A DNA stretch of 64,000 nucleotides from assembly GCA_044341025.1 (NCBI GenBank), contig JBIISM010000006.1:62001-126000 (forward strand). The letters are read 5' to 3'. Each line of letters begins with the position of its first letter. Position 1 is the first letter of the stretch. Below are positions 15,699 through 24,734 of the stretch, piece after piece. The notes under the pieces were generated by a model. It made no database searches, was not told where the DNA came from, and saw only the letters and a program-made list of their open reading frames with translations. Both the position numbers and the translations under genes were made by a program. The DNA is from JABMMZ01 sp044341025. Lineage in GTDB: Bacteria > Bacteroidota > Bacteroidia > NS11-12g > UBA955.

Positions 15699-18600
15699 TT
15701 AGTTTGATTTTATAAATAAGTATCGAAGAGGATCTTGATTAACAGTTTGGACTCTTAAAATGTACAAACCAGAAGTCAAATGATTTAAATCGATTTTAGC
15801 CATTTCTGAAACATTGCCTTCATACAAAATCTGACCTTTTAAATCTATAACTTGAATGTCCAAATTTTTGCCCGTGGTATTCGTCAAATTAATGAAATCA
15901 ATAACAGGATTAGGATAAATCTTGATGTTATTTTCTAAACCCAAAGCCTCAACGCTGGTAGGTGTTTTGATTAAACGTACAAACTTAATGTTAAAAGGCA
16001 ATGAAGCGGTTAATGAATCATGGCCTTCTTGGTATGCTTTAACAGTCCATTTTAAACTGATAGAGTCGCCTAAAATTACGCCCAAACCAGCCAAAGCACT
16101 GCTTATGCCACCTGAAGTTAATGTTAGATCGTTGTTCTTTCCACTGTTATTTGATTGCAAGGTTAAAAGAGGTGTTTTAAAGTTGCCACTTGGTAGATCT
16201 AAAATCCAAACATAACGGGTAGCTCCAGTTGATTTTTGCCAAGTAATTGTAACTGGGGTTGGATCGGCATCTTTTACTGCAACACGAGAATTGTTGGCGG
16301 GAGTAAGCAAAGAAAAAGATGACAGTTTAGGAAAAATGGCATCTGGTCGCGCATTAATTAATTGAATTCTAGTATCACCCATAACAGACGTGTCTCTTAC
16401 TTTGTATGCTTTTAATGAAGTATTGTGTTTTGCCAACATGTATTCAGCAAATGCATCTTGCTCTCTTCCTATTAAGCTAAATGACGAAGTACCGGCCGAT
16501 TTGATAGCCGTATCGAGGTCAACTCTTGCTCTCACTACAGTAGGAAAAGGATAATTGTCACCTCCAACACTTGAACCTACAAAAGATGGGTTAGCAAGGA
16601 AGTTCAAAGTAACAATTTTGTAGGTTCTTGATGTATCACCAATCAATTTACCGTATTTTACAATTGTATCTTTAGAATTACCAAGAGAATCAATAAGCAC
16701 CATTGACCAAATTTTATTTCCACTCGTTTTGGTTGTATCGTAGCTAAATGAAACACCTCCTACTTGTGGAAACTGACCTGGTGTAAGTCCAGGTTTTGAA
16801 GCCGAAATACTGTGTTCAATTAGGCGTTTAACACCTGCAGCAGACACACTAACTATAACAAGACTGTTATTAAATCGCAATGAATTTTCAACATCGAGTT
16901 GAGAAACATCACCGGCAGATTTACCAGCTAGCGGATTGGCTTGGTTTCTTTCTAGAATGACATTGCTTCCAACCGAATTTACATAACCTACAGCAGAACG
17001 GATGCCACCACCGTTTTTCAGAGAAATAGATACTTTTGGATCATATTTCTTTGCATACCATAAATTGGCGTCAGATGATATATTTCCTAAATTAGTTTCT
17101 TCGGTTCTTACGGCATTTCTTCTGCCTTCTAAAAACACATTCGACTTACCTACAATATTACCATCCTTAGCTGCAATAACCAATCCAACCGCCTTGCACA
17201 AGGTTAAAACATTGGCACCTTTAGTTCCTGTAGCAAAGGCGTTATTGGTTCCCCAAAGTGCTTTTACGGTTACAGAATCAGAAGCATAAACACCGTTTAC
17301 ATTCGAATCAAGTTTGTCAATTAGCAACTTACCATTTATGTCAAAATCACAAACAAATCTACCAACATATTTCCACTCACTGGTGGTGTTTAGAATTACC
17401 ATCGGATCGTTTGACTTGCTTTTGGTGATTATCGGATATCTTTCAGTAGCAGTATGTCCCGCGATTAATCTATCGTTTCCATCGGCAGTAAAATTGTGGT
17501 TACCACCAGAAATAATGATGTCAACATGGTTCAACAAAGGCGCTAAGGCTTTCTCATTGGTAATTTGTTGCAAGTGCGCAAGTAAAATAATTTTATTCAC
17601 ACCTTCTTTTGCAATCAAAGAGTCGATTACTGGCTGTAGAATAGCTGCAAGTGCAGGCATATCGTCAACTTGAGGTCCTTTAACACTGGTAAAACCTGGT
17701 GATGAGATTTTGGCTAAAGCTTGTGTTGTTACACCAACAACGCCAATTTTCTCGCCATTACGTTCGATAATGATCGACGGTGCAAGCCCCTTTTTCTGCG
17801 AATTAACTGTTATATTAACTGGAGTTCTGAATGCGGTATCTCTCAAAATTTGATTTGTAAACAAATAATTTAAATTGACGTCTTTGCTAAAATCAAGATT
17901 AGAGCTTACATATGGGAATTGTGCACCCAACCATCTTTTGTCAGCACCGTTACTTCTAATATCAACACCTATTTGTCCATTTAGATCGCCTGTTCCTAAA
18001 TCAAATTCATGGTTACCTAACGCAGAAGCATTGAAACCGATAATATTCATTATTGCAATATCTGGACGACCTAATGCGGGTCTTTGTGCTTGAGTCCCTT
18101 TAAAATAAGAAGAAGCAGTAGATCTCAATGCTGTTTGAATAGATGGATCTTCACCAGCCGATAAAAACGGCCCAGGAAGTGTATTATCTCCTGATGACAA
18201 AATCAAGGTGTTAGTGTGCTGATCTTCAAGCTTATCAACGGTGGCTGCATAATATGGCGCATCAACCACTGCTGGTACCCCACTTTCCATATCAGAAGAG
18301 TGCAATACCTGCATTTGGAATGCACTTTTTCCATTAAGTTGAATGATTGCAACTGTTCCTGAAACTTCATTAGAAACCAAAAGCATATCTTGTCCATTTG
18401 GGCTTTGAGATTTTGGGATGAAAACCAAACCTTCAGGACCTAAATCACCAACTGTTGCTAAATTGCTAACACTTGGCGTTACAGAAAAATTACGGGTATT
18501 GATGTAGTTAACAAAATATGGTTTGTTTGGGTTGGTGATGTTGTAAATCATTATACCGCCAATTCTTTCCAATCCAACAAAAGCATAAGTGGAATCTAAT

Positions 18601-19949
18601 ATTTTTCCGATGGTCACCGCTTCAGGCTCAGGCCCTTTGTCGTCGCTTCTAGAATCTATGGTATTACTTGTATGACTGGCATTAAAATTAGAAGGGAATA
18701 TGGCTGCCAATTTTTGCTCAAATTCATCCTTACTATCCCATGCAAGTTTTCCAGTTACAGAATTCCAAACTGAAAAAGATCTTGCTCCATAACAAAATGC
18801 AGAATCATACTTCCCGTCCTTATTAAAATCACCAAATGCCTTAGTAAGATTTAACCTGCCCATAGCACTTGTTGCTTTTAGTGCCGCAACATTAGCCGCA
18901 CCACCAAATTTAGCTGTGTCTACGATATACGCAGCATTTCCAAATCTAATTTCTTCATTGTTTGCTGTTCCCCAATCGGCTCTTGAATCCCCCTCATTAG
19001 CTGTAAATAAAAACGTCGTATCTTTTACTGTATAACTTGCGATGGCATCGGGCATAAACATACCAAAAACCGGAAAGCTCTTTATATTTATAGCACTACC
19101 GACATCTGTTGCATCGATTCCGTTGCCTGTTAAACTATGATTTTTAAAACCCAAAGGTATTAATTTGGTTACATTTGCTGTGCTTAAATCAATCACTGCA
19201 ATACAGTTGTTTTCTTGGCAAGTTGCCCACGCTGTTTTAGAATCCTCGGAAACAGAAATATATTCCGGCTCTAAATCTTCGGCAATTGTTGAGTTACGTA
19301 AAAACGTTCCACCGGATTGAATTTTTCCAGTGATTTTAATTTTCCAATCTATATTGGTTCCGTTGAAAGCTGTGAAACCCGCAGTTTTAACATCATTTTG
19401 AGTAAGTGTTGAAATACCTTTTGAGATGTCGATAATGCTTATAGATCCTTCTCGGTCGATGGTATAATCGTCGTTAGGTTCACCTTCGTTGGCTACCAAC
19501 ACCATTTTTCCATTTGGCGAGAACGTAATCATATCTGGGTTAGCACCAACCTCTACCTTATTAATATAAGCCAAAGTTGACGCATTGAAGAACACCACAA
19601 AGCCGTTTTCTGTTTTACCCAAAGTATTAATAACAGTTACCGCTAAAACACCGTTCATGCAGGCAATTGAAGTCTGATCCTTTCCATATGATTTGATGGA
19701 AATGGTGTTGATTTGAACAGGATTAGCTGGTTTGCTAATGTCTACTACTTTAACCGTTGTATCGGGTCCATTTAAAACAAACATTCTTTTAGACACTGCA
19801 TCATATGCCGTTATCTCTGCTGCTGCTTTGTCATAAATCCCTGTTGAATACCTTCCAATAAACTTGGGAGTAATCTGGGCTTGTGCTGCCATTACCGCTA
19901 TAAACATCAGCGATAGAAGCATCATTTTTTTCTTGTACATATTTTTCAT
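15699..19949 (-). CDS. Giant T9SS protein: choice-of-anchor I domain, 5'-nucleotidase-like domains, SusE-like domain
   Basis: Secreted protein of 1416 residues with a signal peptide (MMLLSLMFIAVMAAQAQ). Residues of roughly 30-560 form a beta-propeller-like choice-of-anchor I region (VLNGPDTTVKVVDISKPANP, VANEGEPNDDY). A metallophosphatase domain follows (LHSSDMESG, LSSGDNTLPG, SALGNHEFDLG, SGGNHNF) with the 5'-nucleotidase C-terminal domain (LGNISSDANLWY, LKNGGGIRSAVG). A SusE-like domain (LLTPANNSRV, VTITWQKSTGATRYVW) and a T9SS sorting domain (IKIYPNPVIDFINLTN) end it. The first metal motif is D-x-E where classical 5'-nucleotidases have D-x-H. Likely an extracellular phosphate-scavenging phosphohydrolase; the substrate is unproven. 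Confidence 0.9.
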   Translation of the reverse strand: MKNMYKKKMMLLSLMFIAVMAAQAQITPKFIGRYSTGIYDKAAAEITAYDAVSKRMFVLNGPDTTVKVVDISKPANPVQINTISIKSYGKDQTSIACMNGVLAVTVINTLGKTENGFVVFFNASTLAYINKVEVGANPDMITFSPNGKMVLVANEGEPNDDYTIDREGSISIIDISKGISTLTQNDVKTAGFTAFNGTNIDWKIKITGKIQSGGTFLRNSTIAEDLEPEYISVSEDSKTAWATCQENNCIAVIDLSTANVTKLIPLGFKNHSLTGNGIDATDVGSAINIKSFPVFGMFMPDAIASYTVKDTTFLFTANEGDSRADWGTANNEEIRFGNAAYIVDTAKFGGAANVAALKATSAMGRLNLTKAFGDFNKDGKYDSAFCYGARSFSVWNSVTGKLAWDSKDEFEQKLAAIFPSNFNASHTSNTIDSRSDDKGPEPEAVTIGKILDSTYAFVGLERIGGIMIYNITNPNKPYFVNYINTRNFSVTPSVSNLATVGDLGPEGLVFIPKSQSPNGQDMLLVSNEVSGTVAIIQLNGKSAFQMQVLHSSDMESGVPAVVDAPYYAATVDKLEDQHTNTLILSSGDNTLPGPFLSAGEDPSIQTALRSTASSYFKGTQAQRPALGRPDIAIMNIIGFNASALGNHEFDLGTGDLNGQIGVDIRSNGADKRWLGAQFPYVSSNLDFSKDVNLNYLFTNQILRDTAFRTPVNITVNSQKKGLAPSIIIERNGEKIGVVGVTTQALAKISSPGFTSVKGPQVDDMPALAAILQPVIDSLIAKEGVNKIILLAHLQQITNEKALAPLLNHVDIIISGGNHNFTADGNDRLIAGHTATERYPIITKSKSNDPMVILNTTSEWKYVGRFVCDFDINGKLLIDKLDSNVNGVYASDSVTVKALWGTNNAFATGTKGANVLTLCKAVGLVIAAKDGNIVGKSNVFLEGRRNAVRTEETNLGNISSDANLWYAKKYDPKVSISLKNGGGIRSAVGYVNSVGSNVILERNQANPLAGKSAGDVSQLDVENSLRFNNSLVIVSVSAAGVKRLIEHSISASKPGLTPGQFPQVGGVSFSYDTTKTSGNKIWSMVLIDSLGNSKDTIVKYGKLIGDTSRTYKIVTLNFLANPSFVGSSVGGDNYPFPTVVRARVDLDTAIKSAGTSSFSLIGREQDAFAEYMLAKHNTSLKAYKVRDTSVMGDTRIQLINARPDAIFPKLSSFSLLTPANNSRVAVKDADPTPVTITWQKSTGATRYVWILDLPSGNFKTPLLTLQSNNSGKNNDLTLTSGGISSALAGLGVILGDSISLKWTVKAYQEGHDSLTASLPFNIKFVRLIKTPTSVEALGLENNIKIYPNPVIDFINLTNTTGKNLDIQVIDLKGQILYEGNVSEMAKIDLNHLTSGLYILRVQTVNQDPLRYLFIKSN

Positions 19950-19970
19950 ATAATCTATCTTTAAGACTGC

Positions 19971-19978
19971 AAAATTAA
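19971..19978 (-). promoter_or_regulatory. -7 promoter box (TAATTTTG) for the nucleotidase-like gene
   Basis: Minus-strand TAATTTTG matches TAnnTTTG 21 bases before the start codon at 19949. No TTTG is seen 19-20 bases further upstream. Confidence 0.5.
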
Positions 19979-20497
19979 TTTCGCGTCGTTAGCAATAAAT
20001 TACAGGCGTATTATGATTAAGTAAAGTAATTTGTCCATTTGTTAATTTAAACTTATAAAATACAAAATAAATACAACTAACTAATTATTAGATTATTAAA
20101 TAGTAAAAGTGTGGCTATTTTCATAAATAAACTTGATTCTATTCAAGCAACTAACATTAATTTAACTTTAATTTGTTCTTTCGAGAGATAGTGAAAATTG
20201 GGGCTTTAGTCAATTTGAATACGCTCCCCACTGGAGAATTCACACAAAGCCTCGAATATCCTTCATAAGATTTTTGTTTCATAAAACAAAGAGCAGGATA
20301 AAGCGCCATAGGGCAGGTTGCAATGTCATCCCATTTAGATTTCGCTCAAATCAGCGAAAACAATACGGGACATTTCACAAAGGCTACAAAACCTTCTTAA
20401 AAGTCTTCAGCAATAATAGTCGACTCTCTGCCGTTATCCTTCTTGTGACACGCTTCCATTCCACTAACTCAGACAATCAATAAATTTTATTCCATAT
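19979..20497. other. Intergenic region without recognisable genes
   Basis: A+T-rich DNA between divergent genes. An open frame at 20274-20483 has no coding-like character or family resemblance. I see no RNA gene, repeat or strong terminator, and no convincing promoter for the plus-strand gene at 20498. Confidence 0.5.
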
Positions 20498-21814
20498 ATG
20501 AAACATCTAACTTTAAGCATTTTTATCCTGGCATTTGTCCAGCTTACCTGGGCGCAAGAACAGAAATACAATATTGTGTTTAAACCCACTGAGGTTCTTA
20601 TGGGTGAAAAACAAAAAATCGATATCAATTTTGTGGCCTCGCATTTAATGGAGGGCGAAACCATACTATTGTACCCCCTAGCCTATGACAGCATTTACGA
20701 CCGCTATACGTTTAGCAACAACGCCAAATTACAAGCCACTGCTGTTGCCGAATACGCTACAAGCATTGGGTTTCAGGTGCAAGGTTTCCCTCGGAATTTC
20801 CCGAGTCCTTACAGTGGCTTAAGCGTAGGAGTAATTCTCAAATACACGAAAACTATTGACCCCAACGCTGTGGCGGCTTTGAAACCGCGGCTCAATGGTT
20901 TATTCCCCGAAAAACCTTCGCAATTCTTTTTAATCAATCCGCTTAAAGACACCATTATTATTGGCAATGAGGGCACGGTTCTGTATTTCAAAGCAGGGTG
21001 TTTACTTAGTTCCAAAAAAGTGCAAATTGAACTCAAAGAATTTTATGTTTTGGGCGACTATATTAAAAGTGGCTTGCCCACGGTTTCCAACGGTCAAATG
21101 TTGCAAACGGGCGGAAGTATGTATTTGAATGCCCGCGAAAATGATGCAGAGAAAAAACAGGTAAAAATTGACCCAAATAAAGGCGTGGGCGTCGATTTTA
21201 CCCTCGGCAAAACCGATGACAATATGGAGGTTTTCATCAAAGATCCTCGCAGCCCAAATGAATTGAATTGGATACTGCCTTCAAAGCGCACCGTGCGCGA
21301 ATCGTGGGAGATGACCGAAACGGTTTTGGATGCCGAGGGCAATGTTATTTCAGAAACCACATACAAGTCGAAAGAGGAATGGGAAAAACACCTTAAAGAC
21401 GAGAAACTTAAGAAAATTGAGCGGGAAAAAAAGGCAGCCATTAAAGCGGAAACCAGCAGCAAAATGGACGGGAAATTGCAGGTGTACGATCTTGGCTACA
21501 TTAACTGCGATAAGTTTTACGACGAGCCGACCATGCCATTGTTTGTGTCCATTGACGAGAAATTTACCGCCGAATATTATTTGGTTTACACCGATATCCG
21601 CGGGGTGATGAAAGGTGATGTGAGTGGCACGAAGGTTGGCTTTGGTTCAATTGCCAGAAACCGAGAAGCCTATCTGATTGGCGTTAGCTATGTCGACAAA
21701 CAAGCGTATTATTTCAAATGCAGCATCGGTGTTGGAGGCAAGCTGACACAAAAGGTGGCTTTAAAACCAGTTGAAGAAAAATTCTTAAATCAAGAATTGG
21801 CTCTTTTGAAATAG
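20498..21814 (+). CDS. Exported protein of unknown function
   Basis: A 438-residue protein with a clear signal peptide (MKHLTLSIFILAFVQLTWAQ). I do not recognise a named family. The segment at about residues 150-245 (TIIIGNEGTVLYFKAGCLL, VQIELKEFYVLGDYIKSGLP, then GQMLQTGGSMYLNARE) resembles a beta-rich module seen in other Bacteroidota surface proteins, where a default-value strand is followed by IELKE and a TGG turn. A charged helical stretch at 280-315 (KSKEEWEKHLKDEKLKKIER) separates it from a C-terminal beta domain. No lipobox, sorting domain or membrane helix is present, so a periplasmic location is likely. Confidence 0.8.
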   Translation: MKHLTLSIFILAFVQLTWAQEQKYNIVFKPTEVLMGEKQKIDINFVASHLMEGETILLYPLAYDSIYDRYTFSNNAKLQATAVAEYATSIGFQVQGFPRNFPSPYSGLSVGVILKYTKTIDPNAVAALKPRLNGLFPEKPSQFFLINPLKDTIIIGNEGTVLYFKAGCLLSSKKVQIELKEFYVLGDYIKSGLPTVSNGQMLQTGGSMYLNARENDAEKKQVKIDPNKGVGVDFTLGKTDDNMEVFIKDPRSPNELNWILPSKRTVRESWEMTETVLDAEGNVISETTYKSKEEWEKHLKDEKLKKIEREKKAAIKAETSSKMDGKLQVYDLGYINCDKFYDEPTMPLFVSIDEKFTAEYYLVYTDIRGVMKGDVSGTKVGFGSIARNREAYLIGVSYVDKQAYYFKCSIGVGGKLTQKVALKPVEEKFLNQELALLK

Positions 21815-21867
21815 GCACCTCAAGGGCAACATTAAACCTTATTGGTTTTAAATATCGATCAATAGAT

Positions 21868-21900
21868 AAAACCCTGCATCAAAATTGAATGCAGGGTTTT
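21868..21900 (+). terminator. Terminator after the exported unknown gene
   Basis: AAAACCCTGCAT / ATGCAGGGTTTT perfect 12-bp stem with a nine-base loop. The T run merges into the next promoter box, so terminator and promoter are fused. Confidence 0.85.
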
Positions 21901-21907
21901 ATATTTG
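21900..21907 (+). promoter_or_regulatory. -7 promoter box (TATATTTG) for the pirin gene
   Basis: Exact TAnnTTTG match, 22 bases before the pirin ATG and directly attached to the terminator T run. No -33 TTTG is visible because the terminator stem occupies that position. Confidence 0.55.
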
Positions 21908-21929
21908 TGACAGCAAATAATACATCCGT

Positions 21930-23075
21930 ATGAGCCATGGACTAAAACGCAGAAATTTCTTAAACAGAATGACCTTAGCGGCTTCAGCGCTTATGTTGGC
22001 GCCACTTGAACAATTTTCAAAAACCTTAAAAAACATGCAAGACAAACAAGACGATATCGACCCGATAAAAAGCATTAGCGCTTTGGGTTTTCAATGGGAA
22101 ACCGCCGATCCATTTTTATTCTGCGTGCACCATGAAGACAATTTCCCTAAGGGCAATGAGGCTATGGGTCCAGATCCAAGCATGTTTCAAGGCAGGCACA
22201 TGGGCGATGATTTTATTGTGAAAGATGGTTTCAGAATGTACCATGGCAAAACCGTTCCTGGTTTCCCTGGACATCCACACCGTGGGTTTGAAACCGTAAC
22301 AGTGGTTCGAAAAGGCTTGGTAGACCATGCCGATTCATTGGGTGCTGCCGGCCGTTATGGCAATGGCGATGTGCAATGGATGACTGCTGGTAAAGGCGTT
22401 CAACACTCTGAAATGTTTCCACTTTTAGAGAAAGAAAAAGAAAACCCAATGGAGTTGTTTCAAATTTGGTTGAACTTGCCCAAGGCTAAAAAAATGGTGA
22501 ATCCTCACTTTACAATGTTGTGGAGCGACAGCATTCCAAATTACACGCATACAGACATCAATAATCTAAATACCAGTATAGAAGTTATAGCAGGCAAGAT
22601 TGGCGAAACCAAAGCGCCAGCTTGTCCTCCGAACTCATGGGCCAACGATCCCTTAAACGAGGTGGCAATCTGGAACATTAAAATTGAAGCCAATGGCTCA
22701 TGGACCATGCCAAAAGCAAGTGTTGGCATCAACAGAAATTTATACTTCTACGAAGGCAGTTCTTTACTTATAGCAGGTAAAACCATTCCAAAATACAGTG
22801 CAGTAAATGTAATTCCTGAACAAGACTTGGTGATAAAAGCGGGTGCAGAACCGGTAAGTATTTTGGTTTTGCAAGGCAAACCGATAGCCGAACAAGTGAT
22901 TCAATACGGTCCTTTCGTAATGAACACCAAAGAGGAGATACAACAAGCGTTTGAAGATTACCACCAAACCCAATTCGGCGGCTGGCCATGGTCGCGCTAC
23001 GACCAGGTGCACGACCGCAGCAAGGGCCGTTTTGCCAAACATGCCGATGGCACTTTGGAAGAGAAGACTTCCTAA
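21930..23075 (+). CDS. Pirin family protein with Tat-like signal
   Basis: A bicupin pirin of 381 residues; relatives are iron-binding and some have quercetin dioxygenase activity. The metal site is intact: HPHRGFETV gives His115 and His117, and GKGVQHSEMFP gives His159 and Glu161. Unlike most pirins it begins with a roughly 40-residue extension (LKRRNFLNRMTLAASALMLA) that looks like a twin-arginine signal, RRxFL followed by a hydrophobic stretch. This suggests export in folded, metal-loaded form. The C-terminal GGWPWSRYDQVHDRSKGRFA motif matches many bacterial pirins. It is monocistronic, or possibly read with the serine hydrolase 87 bases downstream. Export is inferred, not shown. Confidence 0.9.
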   Translation: MSHGLKRRNFLNRMTLAASALMLAPLEQFSKTLKNMQDKQDDIDPIKSISALGFQWETADPFLFCVHHEDNFPKGNEAMGPDPSMFQGRHMGDDFIVKDGFRMYHGKTVPGFPGHPHRGFETVTVVRKGLVDHADSLGAAGRYGNGDVQWMTAGKGVQHSEMFPLLEKEKENPMELFQIWLNLPKAKKMVNPHFTMLWSDSIPNYTHTDINNLNTSIEVIAGKIGETKAPACPPNSWANDPLNEVAIWNIKIEANGSWTMPKASVGINRNLYFYEGSSLLIAGKTIPKYSAVNVIPEQDLVIKAGAEPVSILVLQGKPIAEQVIQYGPFVMNTKEEIQQAFEDYHQTQFGGWPWSRYDQVHDRSKGRFAKHADGTLEEKTS

Positions 23076-23162
23076 TCAGGCAGATTTTTAGAATAGGGTA
23101 TGGTGAAAAAATGGCCAGACTTCTATTTTCCCCTTTCCAATAAACTTTCCTAAATTGCACCC

Positions 23163-24725
23163 ATGAAATTTGTATTCAAACATTTAGTATTTGTAATTTT
23201 ATTTTCTGCGGCATTTTTAAATGCAAAGGCACAAGGCTTAAGCAGTTTGCAAATCGACACCCTGGTTGAGCGCACACTTAAAGCGTTTCAAGTACCTGGT
23301 ATTGCAGTTGGTGTTATCAAAGACGGCAAACTGATACATGCCAAAGGATACGGCGTGCGTTCTTTAAACAACCCACAGCCTGTAGATGAAAACACTTTGT
23401 TTGGCATTGCCTCAAATTCAAAAGCCTTTACTTCTGCCGCCTTAGGCATAATGGTTGATGAAGGTAAAATAAAATGGGACGACAAGGTGCGCGACTATAT
23501 TCCTGAATTTAAATTGTACGATCCTTATGTGACAGAAGACTTCAGAATCCGCGACCTACTCACCCACCGTTGCGGTTTGGGCCTTGGCGCTGGCGACTTA
23601 ATGTTCTTCCCCGATTCGGCCAATTTTAGTGTGCAAAACGCCATATTTAACTTGCGCTACCTAAAACCAGAATCTGCGTTCAGAACCAAATTTCAATACA
23701 ACAATTTAATGTTCATCACCGCAGGTGAAATCGTTGCCCGCGTTAGTGGTGAATCGTGGTTTAGTTTTATAGAAAACCGTTTTTTCAAACCCTTGGGCAT
23801 GAGCCAATCGTCGGCCCAATACAATAGACTAAGCAACAAATCGAACATTATAGAACCCCATTCGATTTGCGATGGCAAGTTGATGACCATTTCTCACCAC
23901 AACTCAGAACTCATGAGTGCCGCTGGTACCATATTTTCGAATGTTACCGATATCAGCAAATGGTTGATTGCCTTAATGAACAATGCCCGCTATGGTGAAA
24001 ACAATGCTCAAACATTGTTCTCACAAAAGGTATTGAATGAAATGATGGGTGCCCAAATGTCCATCCCCGTTGCAGCTCCCGGCCTATACAACACCCACTT
24101 TTCAGCGTATGGCTTGGGCTTCTTTTTGAAAGATGTTAAAGGGTATAAAGAAGTAAGCCACTCAGGCGGCTTGCCAGGCAACGTTACCCAATTGACCATG
24201 CTACCAGAATTGGGTTTGGGTATTATTGTGTTGACCAACCAACAAGAAGGCGGCGCATTTAAAGCCATTACCGATGCCATCAAAGATTCTTATTTGGGGG
24301 TTAAAAACATGGACCGTGTAAATTTATATGCGACAAGCCGCAATAAGAATGTGAACTACGCAAACCATTTAATGGATTCAATTTACAAAGCGGTAAACGC
24401 CAATTTGAAATTGAAAGTGAAAGTAAATCTTGCACAATACGCTGGCACTTTCAGTGATGCGTGGTTTGGCGATGTGGTGTTCAGCATGCAAAATGGCAAA
24501 CTGATTTTTGAATCTAAAAAATCACCAAAACTAAAAGGCGAGATTTTCCATTACATGAACAATACTTTATTGGTTAAATGGCACGACAGAAGTTTTGACG
24601 CCGACGCTTGGTTGCGCATTAAGATGAGTGCCGACAATAAAGTGACCGGCTTTACGATGGAAGCCATTTCACCGATGACCGACTTCAGTTTCGACTTCGA
24701 CGATTTGGAGTTTAAGTTGAAATAG
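23163..24725 (+). CDS. Serine hydrolase (beta-lactamase class C / penicillin-binding-like) with C-terminal extension
   Basis: A 520-residue exported hydrolase with a signal peptide at residues 1-24 (FVILFSAAFLNAKAQ). All three active-site elements of the class C/DD-peptidase fold are visible: S-x-x-K as S84-N-S-K87, Y-x-N as Y179-N-N181, and H333-S-G-G in the KTG position. Residues from about 405 onward form a small beta domain of the DUF3471 type often attached to such enzymes in Bacteroidota. Probable substrates are D-amino-acid peptides, esters or cyclic peptides; no evidence points to a true resistance enzyme. It lies downstream of the pirin gene and ends ten bases from a convergent gene. 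Confidence 0.92.
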   Translation: MKFVFKHLVFVILFSAAFLNAKAQGLSSLQIDTLVERTLKAFQVPGIAVGVIKDGKLIHAKGYGVRSLNNPQPVDENTLFGIASNSKAFTSAALGIMVDEGKIKWDDKVRDYIPEFKLYDPYVTEDFRIRDLLTHRCGLGLGAGDLMFFPDSANFSVQNAIFNLRYLKPESAFRTKFQYNNLMFITAGEIVARVSGESWFSFIENRFFKPLGMSQSSAQYNRLSNKSNIIEPHSICDGKLMTISHHNSELMSAAGTIFSNVTDISKWLIALMNNARYGENNAQTLFSQKVLNEMMGAQMSIPVAAPGLYNTHFSAYGLGFFLKDVKGYKEVSHSGGLPGNVTQLTMLPELGLGIIVLTNQQEGGAFKAITDAIKDSYLGVKNMDRVNLYATSRNKNVNYANHLMDSIYKAVNANLKLKVKVNLAQYAGTFSDAWFGDVVFSMQNGKLIFESKKSPKLKGEIFHYMNNTLLVKWHDRSFDADAWLRIKMSADNKVTGFTMEAISPMTDFSFDFDDLEFKLK

Positions 24726-24734
24726 CTTGCTCAC

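Noticed and set aside
20274..20483. 69-residue plus-strand open frame before the exported unknown gene
   Set aside because: No family resemblance, no promoter or ribosome-binding signal, and an unusual composition for an exported or soluble protein.
23163..24725. Antibiotic-resistance beta-lactamase
   Set aside because: The class C fold is shared by many peptidases and esterases, and the C-terminal domain and context favour a housekeeping hydrolase.
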